Source: Blumeriella jaapii
Taxonomy: Eukaryota > Ascomycota > Leotiomycetes > Helotiales > Drepanopezizaceae
DNA: 64,000 nucleotides
Assembly (NCBI GenBank): GCA_009599575.1
Contig: VWND01000034.1
Coordinates: 1-64,000 of the forward strand
Reading direction: 5' to 3'
In this document: piece after piece, positions 34,751 to 44,658 of the stretch
Layout: each line of letters begins with the position of its first letter
How positions within the stretch are numbered: the stretch's first letter is position 1
Notes under the pieces: model-generated
Databases searched by the model: none
Told to the model about the DNA's origin: nothing
Seen by the model: the letters and a program-made list of their open reading frames with translations, nothing else
Made by a program: the position numbers and the translations under genes

Positions 34751-37305
34751 TTTAACTGCTTTTCTGAAAATCAGTTTAAAAGCGTATATAATAATTTGGC
34801 AAATAAAAATTGAATAAGCAGTAGATTAAAGGATTCGTTTTCGAACTGGTCGTTTAAAAAGTTTAGAAGGTGGCTTGTTTAAATTATCGATTATATTAAG
34901 CTAAAAGGCTATCGCGGCGAGGGTTTTTCTTCGGTTTTTAATATAATTGTTTTTCGTAGAACAAAAAAGCTGTTTTAACGAAAAGAAAAAAAAAGGAAAA
35001 GAAATAATAAAAAAAGGATCGGCAGTTTAAAAAGATAAGATAATTTTTTATATTATTTTATTAGCGTCGCTATCGAAATTAATACCGCGAATGAAATTCG
35101 ATTTTTTCGCGCTTCGCACAGCGTCGTAAATTTGCTATAATTGGTTAAGATTCTTATCACGTTTTATAGCGTCGTTTTGATAATAAAATTAAATCTTTCG
35201 AAAGTGCAAATAAAAAACTTTAATATAACGAGCGTAAAAGGCTATAAAAGAATAAAACTTCGGCTAATAAAGCTTGCGTTTATTATAATTTAATAAAATT
35301 TAATGTTCGGCCAACCAAGCTTTTTTTAAAATTATATTATAATTTCCGAAGTTGATAATTAAAAAAAAAGTAAACGATTGTATTCGGTTGTTAATAATAA
35401 AATTAAAAAGCGTAAAATATATAATTAAATGGCTACGAATTTTATTATATTTTTTTAAAAAAAAAAAAGCCGGGAAAAATTAAATCAAAAGTTTAAAAAA
35501 AAAAAAAAATTTAATTAACGCCGAATCGATTAACGCATAATCGTTCGCTTTAAAATCGGCGAGCGCTTTTATCTTATACGAAAAGCTATTTTTAATAAGT
35601 ATAACGGAAATTATTAATAAATCGCTATTAAAAAGCTTTCGAACGTTAAAATAACGCATATCGCGCAACGCGCTTAAAAAAAAGGCTTTGCTTAGGCCTG
35701 GGCGTTTTTTCGATTAGCGGAAGAATTTTTAACTTTTTCGTATACGTTTTGAAAATCGTTTGAAAAAAGGTTTTCGTATTTATTATTATTATTAAAAAGC
35801 GAATTTTCGGCCGGTTCGATTTCGTTTATATTTATTAGCCTGGAAATGCTTTTGGGTGGAACCGAGGGTCGGCCTGTAAAAAATCGTGCAGATTAGCCTT
35901 TTTAAACTTTTTAATATAAAATAAAAAACGAGCGTTATCGTTGATCCGATCGAAAAGGAAAAACGCTAAAAAAGGCGTTTTGGCGTAAAAAAAAAGAAAA
36001 AACAAAAGGCTGAAAAAAAGCCTGTGAAGCATTTGAACGATTTTCGTACGTACGATTTGACTCGTAATACGCTTTGGTTAAAAATCTATTATTTTAATAA
36101 ATAATAAATTTAATTAAAAAGCGATTCGCGTATAAAATTCGTTTAGCTAATTGATTTTGTTTTTTTTAACGAACGGCGGTAAGCCAATTTAAAAATCGTT
36201 GTACGCGCTTATTTTAAATGCAGCTTTTTCCGTAAACGCTTTAGTATTTTGTCGCGAAAAGCGTTTCGAAGCTGTTTGTTAATTCGTATTTAAACGTTTG
36301 CTGCGAAAATAAAAAATCGCAAATAAAATCGTTAAAAATCGTCGTGCGTATTTATTACAAATATTTTAAATTCGTTTTCGGCTTTTTAAACGTTTGAAAA
36401 GTCGGCTAGAAAATCGGCGACTTTTTTTATTAATTTTTCGGAAAATATAAAATCGGAACGGTTTAAAATACGCGGGGTAAAAAACTCTTTTGCTACGCTT
36501 TCGGTTTGATCGAATATATAATTTTTACGAAATCGATCGCTAGCGAAATAATTATAATAAAATTCGAAATTATCGAAAATTTTAGTTTTTTAATAGCGTG
36601 TTTTGTAATTTTTATTATTATTTAGCTTAAATTTAAAATTCGGAACGCGTTTTATACAAGCTAGTCGAAAATCAGCAAATAAATAGAAATTATAGCGTTT
36701 AAAAAGCGCGCTAAGGTTTTGGCCGTTATAAAAAAATTAAAAAAAAATTTGCGAAAAACGTGGAAATTGATTTGCAGCGTTTATTAATTGAAATAAAACG
36801 TTGCGAAAAAGGAAAGGAGCAGCAGATTCGCGACTGGCAAAAGCACGTTCGATAAATTCTATTAAACGTTTTAATTAAAAGATTTATCGCAGTCGTATAA
36901 TTTTCAGAAGTTGTCGTTTACGCTTTTGCGCTTTTTTTAATTGATTTTGCAAAAGTTTTAACTAAACGCTTTTAACGCTAAGCTGCAAAGAAAAAGTAGC
37001 AAGCGAAATAATTAGCGCTTTGCTTTTTTTTTTTTTTTTTTTTTTCGGAAGAAAAATTGTTTTTTAAAAAAAAAAGCTTTTGGAAAAGGCTGCTTTTTCG
37101 CTGATTAAAAAAAGAAAGATTAAAATGTAATAGCAAAAGCTGAAAAGCTTTGCTAAAAGAAAAATCGTTAAACAAAAGCTATTTTTCGCAAAATGCGGAA
37201 ATAAGCCTTTTTACGACCGGTCGATCATTTTAATATAACTCGTAAGAAATTCGAAAAAAGAAATAATTTACGCCGTTGCTAGCGTAGAAAAAGAATTGTT
37301 AATAA
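34751..37305 (-). pseudogene. Chr1-E linker, protease, gag and leader remnant
   Basis: The reverse strand is homologous to 12223-14790. The protease box is DFK at 35549-35557 within MRDMRYFNVRKLFN...IKALADFKANDYALIDS. Gag blocks lie at 35835-37200, including FFLFDRINDNARFLFYIKKF. An A-rich run lies at 34981-35010. Confidence 0.78.
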
Positions 37306-37570
37306 TATAACGATTTAATTAATCGAAGGGCTGAAAGATTAGTTAATTGGTCGCTGTGTTTATATAATATAAAAAACGAGCTTTTGGTTTTGTAACAAAA
37401 TATTTATTTAAAATCAATAATTGCAAAAGGCAGAAATTGCTAAAAAGAAAAAGCTTTATATATATAAATAATTTCCACAGTTGATAGAAAGACCTACCAG
37501 GAGACCAGGGAGCTTGCAGCTACACGTAGTTGCTGGAATAACACGAGAGGCAAAAGAGTAAGTCGTCACA
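37306..37570 (-). repeat. Chr1-E 5' LTR
   Basis: On the plus strand it runs from TATAACGATTTAATTAATCG to AGTCGTCACA. The outer 90 bases are nearly unmutated. Confidence 0.9.
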
Positions 37571-37602
37571 GTCGCCAGCGTAAAAAAAAAAATTATTAAT
37601 AA
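37571..37602 (-). other. Chr1-B leader fragment
   Basis: The 32 bases between the GTCGC duplication and the Chr1-B LTR complete the leader that ends at 24904, with the block GCCAGCGTAAAA. Confidence 0.75.
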
Positions 37603-37870
37603 TATAACGATTTAATTAATCGGAAGGCTAGAAAATCAGTTAACTGGTCGCCGTGTTTATATAATATAAAAAACGAGCCTTTGATTTTGTAACAAAAATA
37701 TTTACTTAGAATTAACAACTGCAAAAAGCAGAGGTTCCTAAAAGGAAAGTGCTTTATATATATAAATAATCTCTATAATTAATAGGAGACCTATCAAAAG
37801 ATCAGGGAGCTTGCAGCTACACGTAGTTGCTGGGGTGATACGAGAAGTGGCAAAAGAATGAGTCGTCACA
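37603..37870 (-). repeat. Chr1-B 5' LTR
   Basis: On the plus strand it runs from TATAACGATTTAATTAATCGG to GAGTCGTCACA. It marks the left edge of the normal-composition island. The next five bases, TATTA (37871-37875), should be its target duplication, but the partner lies outside the window. Confidence 0.88.
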
Positions 37871-38210
37871 TATTATTTCTTAAAGTTTTCCGCGGCCTTT
37901 TTTTTTAACGCCTATAATAGGATCGGCGCGGCTGCCGGGCGAAAAGTGCGAAGGGATCAGTTTAGGTCGTGGGATTTGTGGAAAAAGGTCGCCGAGGCGC
38001 TGGATTTTTGTTTTAACGGCTATATGTATGCTCGCGTGTCTGCCTCGAGAAATCACTGGGGTAAGGATGCGTTGGACCAAGGGATGCGCCTCGTCCACGG
38101 TTTGCAATCTTATCGCAAAGCGTGCTTTGGCCTTCTCTAAGGCCGCGGTCGCGGAAGGGAGGCCTGCGTCCCGTATTATTGTAGTAAGAGGGGTGGTTTG
38201 CTAATAAAAA
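37871..38210 (-). pseudogene. Nearly unmutated LINE ORF2 fragment
   Basis: The minus strand reads without stops TIIRDAGLPSATAALEKAKA, FAIRLQTVDEAHPLVQRI, SRGRHASIHIAVK, KIQRLGDLFPQIPRPKLIPS and SRADPIIGVKKKGRGKL. It matches, base by base, 9640-9990 of the mutated LINE, the part of ORF2 between RT and RNase H. It is truncated by the Chr1-B LTR on one side and by an unrelated repeat near 38205 on the other. It is not itself a gene. It shows that the same LINE family exists here in an almost unmutated state. The plus-strand open frame 37946-38140 is its shadow. Confidence 0.88.
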
Positions 38211-38402
38211 CTTAAAAGCAATGCTTCCCGGGTTCGACTTCGAAGTTATCACTTTTAGTCAAAGATAAACGGTCTTTTGCCAATATTGATTGGATTTAAA
38301 AGCAATACTTTCCGGGTTCGACTTCGAGATCATTTTCAGTCAGAGATAAACGGTCCTTTGCTAATATGGATTTGAAAATAATAATTCCCGGATTTAAACG
38401 GA
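38197..38402 (+). repeat. Tandem repeat of about 80 bp, 2.5 copies
   Basis: Copy 1 is about 38197-38274, copy 2 38275-38355, and a partial third runs to about 38402. Each full copy carries AAAAGCAAT, then CCGGGTTCGACTTCGA, then AGATAAACGGTC. The central GGTTCGACTTC resembles a tRNA B box (GGTTCGANTCC). No complete tRNA fold or A box was found. The third copy is more AT-rich. Confidence 0.7.
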
Positions 38403-38460
38403 TCGGATTTAACGTTGAAATTAAATGCCTGCCGGCCGGTTCGTTTTAAAAGATTTAGAT

Positions 38461-38820
38461 TGTGACGAGGAACGGTAATAACAAACCAGAAAGCAGAAAG
38501 TGCATTCATTTGATAAACTGAATCTTAAGGATTTGTAACAATACGAAGGGTTGGTTTGGTTATATACCCGGGATTTATCTGGGTCGTGGTTACATCGAAA
38601 GATCGGTAAAGTTCGGAAGTTCGGTAAAGTTTCGGCCTTCGGCCCCCAGCCCCTCGGCCCCCAGCCCCTCGGCCCTCGGCCCCCAGCCCCTCGGCCCTCG
38701 GCCCCTCGGCCCTCGGCCCCTCGGCCCTCGGCCCCCTCAGCCCATTGGCCGAGAACCGTGAGTCGTGCCCTCTGACAGCAGCTTACTACTGGCAGCTTAC
38801 CACTGGCCAGGATCGTAACA
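38461..38820 (-). repeat. LTR-like segment with GC-rich minisatellite
   Basis: The segment is bounded by TGTGACGAGG at 38461 and GGATCGTAACA at 38820. Its right 70 bases resemble the right end of the Gyp4 LTR (52000-52064): TTGGCCGAG...CGTGCC, repeated TACCACTGGC units, then ATCGTAACA. It is hardly mutated. No clear 5-bp duplication flanks it (TAGAT and ACGAA), so the left limit is uncertain. It may be a solo LTR of a Gyp4-related element. Confidence 0.5.
38633..38750 (+). repeat. GC-rich minisatellite
   Basis: It is built from variants of GGCCCCCAGCCCCTC and the shorter GGCCCTC and GGCCCCTC, about ten units in all. It makes the Pro/Ala-rich open frame 38551-38775, which has no other support as a gene. 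Confidence 0.85.
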
Positions 38821-39304
38821 ACGAATCTTTCGTTTTCTGCGGAAAGCTCGCTAGCCAGACTTAGAATAATACAAGTAACATTTTACTGCATTTAATTCAT
38901 CCGTTCCAGCCTCCGGTGAGGGTTCCTACCGACTATTCAGCTATGCACGACATAATGTCAATTCGATTTTTTAATTTTTGTGCACTAATTCGACTGCGAA
39001 AAAAGGCTTATTCAAGTTTTTGCTATAAATCACCAGTTGAAGCGTTGAAACTCCTTTTCGAAAAATGCTTCTATTTTCTAAAGCTAAATCTAAAAAAAAA
39101 AGAAAAAAGCATGCTGTGGGCTGGGTGGTCTGTGCTTCAAAGTGGCCTTAGGCCATCAGGCCATCACACATCCTTCCTCCACCCCCTCAGCGACCCTCCA
39201 GCCAACAACAACAACAATAACAACAACAACACGAACAACACCAACACAGTAGAAAGACATCTTGATAAAACCCAATCCGATAATATCTACTTATCTCTTC
39301 GAGT
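38821..39304 (+). promoter_or_regulatory. Upstream region of the HNH gene
   Basis: The composition is normal. It includes a C/T-rich stretch (39168-39200) followed by an AAC-rich run (39207-39245), which is common in 5' leaders of fungal genes. No convincing TATA box was seen. An open frame that starts at 38916 and runs into the gene in another frame is a shadow. Confidence 0.4.
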
Positions 39305-40884
39305 ATGGCTCATACGCCCACCACATCCACGGCTGTCACTCCTGGACTGCGGCAGATTATCCTTCGCAAACCGGCCACCCACCGGCCCGAACCCATTCCT
39401 CCCGAGTATCTTTTTCTTGAACACCCCGGCCCCCAAGAACGATACAAAGTGCATTTCCGGCATCCAGGATACCCGGACAGACATAATATTCTTCTCGGTT
39501 TATGGGCGTGGGATCACGAAGATGGAGGGATTCATTATGGGTTGGCACACAACGCATGCGCCATCATCGCAAACAACCGTTTCGATGGCTATTTCAGTCT
39601 CAGTAGTAATGCCAACGCCGCACGCATCACGGTTGCATGGGACGATGTTCTGCCTGCAAATACCGACTATTACTTCCATGTTCCCGGGCCCTTAGGTGAG
39701 GGTGGCGGCGGCAACGACGACGACGATGACGACGACGTCGTGAATTACAATGCGGGAGTCTACGTCTGGCCGGCAGTCAGCTGCTTTCAAGACTGGGAAT
39801 TTCCCAGGTCTTTGCCCGAGGTCTGGAAGCGATGGGCTGATACGGGCCCTATTCCTAGGAATACCGCGCCGCAATCTCAATTTCCGTCCGCAGTTTTAAC
39901 ACGTGATATTGTTTGTCAGGCCACTGGATTCTCTTCAGCGACCGAAGTTGCGCATCTTGTACCTGAACGCGAGCAAGAATGGTTCACGCGGAATGCCATG
40001 TCGCGATACAACGGCGATACAACCCTTGATTCGAGACATCTAATCCGGGATATAGGTAATGCAATGCTGCTGAGGTGCGATATTCATAAGCAGTTCGATG
40101 ATCGCATCTTTGTGTTTTCCCCAAGGCCAAAGATTGTGTTGTTCTGCATATGCTCGCACCTACTCCGGACATTGGCCTTCTTTATCATAATACCGGCTTG
40201 CCGAAGCTCAAATGCACGCCAGAGTTCTTGTTCGCTAGATTTGCATGGGCTATCTTCCCAGGCCTTGCGACGTTCTCTTTTTCGAATAAGCCCGAGCGAT
40301 TCGTTGGCCGGGCAAGTCCGATAACAAGGCAATTCTCCGACGGCTCGATGAATAGCTCAGCAGATGCGCAAAGGCAAGCTGCTGCCTCGCGCAGTAACAG
40401 CCCTAAAAGGCGCGCTCGGTCTCCAAGTATCAATCAGGATGTCGAGGAGGTAGCGCATTGCAGCAAAAGTCCCCTAGGCTTACAGACGTTTTCTGCGCCT
40501 TTCGAGGCTTCAAAGTCCCTAGCACACCGACAACACCAACAACACCCACACACCAAGCGACGTCGGATGTCGAAAACCTCTTATACGCCCTCCGATCCAC
40601 AGAATCTGAAATCCTGTCGCAGCAGCCCCAGCCGATCCCAGCGCCCCGATCCTTCTTCCCGCGACATAAGCTCTCACCTAAAAACCCCGCCGGTTCATAC
40701 CTCGTCAAACCTCAACTCCGATTATCTCGAAGTAATGCGCGAACGCGCCTTGGCACTTCAACGACCCCCTTCTTTTGTCCCCGGCATGGCACCGTACGAT
40801 CCTCGTCGGCCGGCGAAGGAAGAGTTGGAAATCATGGGCATAGAGATCAGAGACGATTTGAGCGAAGGGAGTGATTACTGCTAG
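39305..40884 (+). pseudogene. Fungal HNH-nuclease-domain protein gene with a frameshift
   Basis: The ATG at 39305 has A at -3 and G at +4. The first frame runs through 39305-40120 and contains a fungal HNH domain: CQATGFSSATEVAHLVPERE, then DIGNAMLLRCDIHKQFDDR. Likely active-site residues are H217, N252 and H261. An acidic linker GGGGNDDDDDDDVV lies near residue 135. At about 40114-40122, in a TTTTCCCC run, homology passes to another frame that reads PKAKDCVVLHMLAPTPD. That frame continues to TAG at 40882-40884 with a basic, Ser/Pro-rich tail (KRRARSPS, HTKRRRMSK) ending YDPRRPAKEELEIMGIEI. There is no room for an intron, so one base seems lost. Members of the family are common in ascomycetes and their function is mostly unknown. 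The gene may be a pseudogene, or the indel an assembly error. The first frame alone stops at 40324. Confidence 0.8.
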
Positions 40885-40885
40885 G

Positions 40886-41230
40886 ATACACTGCCCACTT
40901 TTGGAAAAGGGTGAGCGGATACTGCCAGAATGTACACTGCTATGCATCGAGTTGGTAATTGGGAACCGGGGATTCGTGGAAGGTGGATAAATACTACTAG
41001 GACGCCTATGTTTGATGGAATGAAGTGCAGAAACTGCCAGGGTGTACACGGCCCATCCACCGAGTTGGTACCTCGGGCACTGAGACCGGGAGCCTTGTGA
41101 AAGGTGAGTGAATACTGTTAAGGCATACTGTCCATACACGGCCCATCTACCGAGTCGGTACCTGGGCATAGAAATAAGGATTAATATCAGCGGGATGGAG
41201 GGATACTTCCAAAATGTACACGTCTCGTTC
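40886..41230 (+). repeat. Imperfect repeats 3' of the HNH gene
   Basis: About three diverged units of 90-112 bp share CCGAGTTGGTA (40947, 41059, 41149), TGTACAC (40931, 41043), GAATACTG and GAAAGGTGAGTG elements. A minus-strand open frame at 40705-41232 crosses them but is probably a by-product. The source of the repeat is unknown. Confidence 0.6.
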
Positions 41231-41390
41231 ATTGTTTTGGTTTCTAGGCTTTGTAAATATATTATCGATCTGAGAAAAACGAGCTGAATCTGCTAGAATA
41301 TAAACTGCTTAATAGTGGGCTGCTTACTTATAATTATTCTGCGGGCATTCGGATATTGTAAAGGGAAGCAAATGTCCTACTGCATCCAAG
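41231..41390. other. Unannotated island edge
   Basis: This is normal-composition sequence with no gene or known repeat seen. Its last five bases, CCAAG (41386-41390), should be the target duplication of Chr1-G. Confidence 0.5.
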
Positions 41391-41655
41391 TGTGACGATT
41401 TAATCAGTCGGAGGGCTGGGAGATCAGTCAACTGGTCGCCGTATTTATATGATATGAGAAACGAGCCTTTGGTTCTGTAACAAAATATTTATTTAGAATT
41501 AACAATTGCAAAAAGCAGAAATTGTTAAAAAAAAAAAACCTTATAGATATAAATAATTTTCATAATTAATAAAAAGATCTATCAGAAAACCAGGAAGCTT
41601 GCAGCTATACGTAATTGCTAAAGTAATACGAGGGGCAAAAAAATAAGTCGTTATA
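41391..41655 (-). repeat. Chr1-G 3' LTR
   Basis: On the plus strand it runs from TGTGACGATTTAATCAGTCGG to AAGTCGTTATA. The first 90 bases are almost unmutated and the rest is AT-shifted. It forms the right edge of the island. Confidence 0.9.
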
Positions 41656-43420
41656 CTATTCCTTCGTTCGAAAAAAACGCGCTTTCGAGCTTTTATTTAT
41701 TAATACGTCGCTATTCAAATAATCGTACGAATTCAAACCTTCGGAATACGCTTTCAGCCAATTTATAAGTTTTACAAAAAAACCGGAAAGCTTTTTATAC
41801 GCTAAATAAAAATCGCGCATTTTTAAAAAAGCGTATATAAAATCAAACGCGGAATACCACGTGAAATTTTTATTTAAACTTATTTAAAAAACTTTATATT
41901 AAAAGGTTTTCCGTTGCATTCGATAAGCGATTAATTTTTCGATTTCGTATTTAAGTTTATTAATTATATTAATAAGTTTAAAAGCTAAATTAATCTGTTT
42001 TAAAAGCGCGTCGTCAGCTGTTTTACGCAGTCGATTAGCGTAAAAAACTAAATGTACGTTTATAATATTAAAAAGGTTTAGCTTAAAAACGTTATCGAAA
42101 ATTTTTGATTATAATTTTAAAAAGGCCGTTTGTAAAATTGTCGAATTTGCGAAAAGGCCGGAAAATCGAAAATAAACGCATATCGAATTATACGTAATCG
42201 CCAACGTTAAAATCGATCGCGCGGCGAAACTTATTCGCATTTTTTTTTATTTTGTCGTAGGCTTATTAAAAGTGCGATTTGGCGAGGTTTTAAGCGTCGT
42301 AATAGCGGCGAGCGTACGCACGAGCTTCGTTTGCGTTTAGCTTATATAAAAAATTAAAAAAAAGGAAAATATCGAGCTTTTAGTTTTAATTAATATAAAA
42401 AATATAATCGTATATAATTTTAAAAAATAAAAGGCTATTTAAACTTTCGTAAAAAAAACTATTTAAGCGAAATTTATTATTAAAAAAATTCGTTTTAATC
42501 GTTTTAATAAAAATTTACGAAAGGTCGAAAGCGTTTTTGCAGATATTAGTTGTAAATTTCGGTTTGACCGTCGGTTTTAAAATAAACGGTTATCGAAAGC
42601 TTCAATTGCGTACCGAAAATTTTATTTAATTCAAATTAAAAAATAAATTAATATTAAAAGCTACGATTATTAATAATACTTTTCGAAAAGCTAAAATATT
42701 TGTATACGTAAAATATATATAATTTAACGAAGCTTCGAGCGTCGATATTTTTATAACAGAAAATCGAAATAGCCTGCTTAAAAAAGCGATTTATTATTAC
42801 AAATACGTTATCGTAACCGTAGTTATTTTTATTAAAACTGCAAAAATCTATTATAACGTATTTTCAAAAATGGTTAGAAACAAAAAAAAGCTGAAAAAAG
42901 CCGGGGCGCTTATTTTTTAAAACAAAACTTTTTCGATAAGCGTAGCAATTGCGACAGTATTATTTTACGAAAGCTGTTATACTTCGTTAATAATATTGGT
43001 CCGAAAGCAATTGCGTAGTTTTGCGAGCGCTAAAATAAGCGGTAAAAATCTAATCGTACATTTTTCGTACAAAAGCCAAACGAAAATAATCGACGTTTAA
43101 TATTATTAAACGACCGTAATATAATAGCAAATCGCGTTTAAATATATACGAAATATTATTATCGTCGTTTTTTTTCGTAGCGTTTCGTACAGCTTTTTTT
43201 CGAAAGCTATTAAGCTGCTAACTGTGCGATTAGCGTAAAAAATTTAATTAACGATACGAAATACGAAAAAAAAATCAGCTATTTCAACGATAAAAACAGC
43301 TATTTCGAAAACCGTAGAAAATCGAAGTTTTTCAATCAAAAAGCGGTAATCGATTTAATTTGCTCGGAAAAGGGTTTGCAAACGCTAAATGCGTTTAAAA
43401 AAGTTTTAACGGTCGAATTC
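41656..43420 (-). pseudogene. Chr1-G chromodomain and integrase remnant
   Basis: The reverse strand is homologous to 16331-18090 of Chr1-D. The terminal SSKARFF-type block lies next to the LTR, the chromodomain is near 41850-42000, and the TDGQTE block is near 42560. Stops are throughout. Confidence 0.8.
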
Positions 43421-44064
43421 GCTCGTACGACGTATTAATACGTTAGCTAAAAAATTATATTTGCCTGGTTTATACGTAATAAAAAAGTTGTAATCGGCGA
43501 GAAGCTCGGCCCAGCGTATTTATCGAACGTTCAAAAATTTAAAAGTTATAAAATATTTTAAAGTTTTATAATTAATAATAATTTTGATTTAAAAAACTAA
43601 ACTAATTAATTTAGCACGAAAATTGCTTAAAAATTTCACGATTGCGAACATTTTTTTATCGTATACGACGTAGTTTAGTTTTGCGAAAATTATAGTTTTG
43701 CTAAAATAAACGATTAAAAACCAATCGTTATTATAAAATTGCGAAAATACAAAAGCTATTACGCCGTCGAAAACGTTAGTTTTTAATATGCAAAAAAGGT
43801 TTTGCCTGTAATATTATAAAACTAATGTAATAATAAAAGCTAATATAAAAAGATCGAAATTCTTCTGATATTCAAAAATGAAATTGTAAAAAACGTTAGC
43901 TTTGGTTAAATAAATTAAAAGCTTTGCAATTATACCGTAGTTTCGAATAAAACGTCGGTAAAAGTTACAAAAACCAAAAAAGCTTTGTACACCTTTTATA
44001 ATAATAGAAAGCTTTTAATAAGCGACTACGAAAACCTTTTTTGGATTTATTTTTAAGCTTTTAA
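43421..44064 (-). pseudogene. Chr1-G RNase H remnant
   Basis: The reverse strand is homologous to 26848-27453 of Chr1-E. It ends at the insertion point of Chr1-H, 13 bp from the position where Chr1-F entered Chr1-E. Confidence 0.78.
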
Positions 44065-44330
44065 TATAACGACTCATTCTTTTGCCCCTCGTGTCACCCC
44101 AGCAACTACGTGTAGCTGCAAGCTCCCTGGTTTCCTGATAAGTTTTTTTATTAATTATGGAAACTATTTATATATATAAAGCTTTTTCCTTTTAGCAACT
44201 TCTGCCTTTTGCAATTATTAATTTTAAATAAATATTTTTGTTACAAAACCAAAAACTCGTTTTTTATATTATTTAAATACGGCGATCAGTTAATTAATTT
44301 CTCAGCTCTTCGATTAATTAAATCGTTATA
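44065..44330 (+). repeat. Chr1-H 5' LTR
   Basis: It starts TATAACGACTCATTC and ends AATCGTTATA. It keeps the unmutated block from CCCCTCGTGTCACC to TGCAAGCTCCCTGG. Confidence 0.9.
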
Positions 44331-44658
44331 TTATTAACAACTTTTTTTTTACGCTAACGACGGCGTAAATTTTTTTTTTTTCGAATTTCTTACGAATTAC
44401 ATTAAAATAATCGACCGGTCGTAAAAAGGCTTATTTCCGTATTTTACGAAAAATGGCTTTTATTTAACGATTTTTTTTTTAGCAAAGCTTTTCAGCTTTT
44501 GCTATAATATTTTAACTTTTTTTTTAATCAGCGAAAAAGCAGCCTTCTCCATAAGCTTTTTTTTTTTTTTTTTTTTTTTGAAAAACAGTTTTTGTTTTTT
44601 TTTTTTTTTTTTTTCCCGAAAAAAAAAAAAACAAAAGAAAAAGCAGAGCGCCAACCAT
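44331..44658 (+). other. Chr1-H leader and start of gag
   Basis: It is homologous to 12223-12530. It contains long T- and A-runs at 44560-44630 and no open frame of note. The last five bases, ACCAT, are the Gyp3 target duplication. Confidence 0.65.

Larger units (their letters stand above)
24905..37570 (-). mobile_element. Chr1-E: minus-strand chromovirus split by Chr1-F
   Basis: The LTRs are 24905-25170 (3') and 37306-37570 (5'), with target duplication GTCGC (24900-24904 and 37571-37575). It lies in the leader of Chr1-B. It is interrupted between RT and RNase H by Chr1-F (27454-33850, duplication ATAAA). Without Chr1-F it is about 6.3 kb. It holds two of the longest open stretches of pol in the window. 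Confidence 0.9.
1708..37870 (-). mobile_element. Chr1-B: outermost minus-strand chromovirus, split in three
   Basis: The pieces are 1708-3611 (RNase H, RT and the protease-RT linker), 22800-24904 (linker, protease and gag) and 37571-37870 (leader and 5' LTR). They join in register once the two insertions are removed. Chr1-C (3612-22799) is flanked by TTTAC on both sides. Chr1-E (24905-37570) is flanked by GTCGC on both sides. The integrase, chromodomain and 3' LTR are lost or lie beyond the Gyp2 LTR at the left. Its 5' LTR is inserted directly in a nearly unmutated LINE fragment at 37871. Confidence 0.85.
41391..44064 (-). mobile_element. Chr1-G: 3' part of a minus-strand chromovirus
   Basis: It has its 3' LTR at 41391-41655, then chromodomain, integrase and RNase H reading leftwards. 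It is cut at 44064 by Chr1-H. Its 5' half should lie to the right of Chr1-H, outside the window. Confidence 0.88.

Noticed and set aside
37946..38140. 64-residue plus-strand open frame in the island
   Set aside because: The opposite strand has clear LINE ORF2 homology over the same bases, so this is a shadow.
38225..38240. tRNA gene suggested by a B-box match
   Set aside because: There is no A box at a suitable distance and no cloverleaf or acceptor stem could be formed. The motif repeats in tandem.
38551..38775. 74-residue plus-strand open frame rich in Pro and Ala
   Set aside because: It is created by the GC-rich minisatellite and has no homology or start context. It overlaps an LTR-like segment.
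38916..39695. 259-residue open frame ahead of and over the HNH gene
   Set aside because: It overlaps the HNH gene in another frame, starts in AT-rich leader sequence and contains a poly-Asn run from the AAC repeat. The HNH frame carries the conserved domain.
40705..41232. 175-residue minus-strand open frame
   Set aside because: It overlaps the end of the HNH gene and the 3' repeats. Its repeated motif comes from those repeats and no domain is visible.
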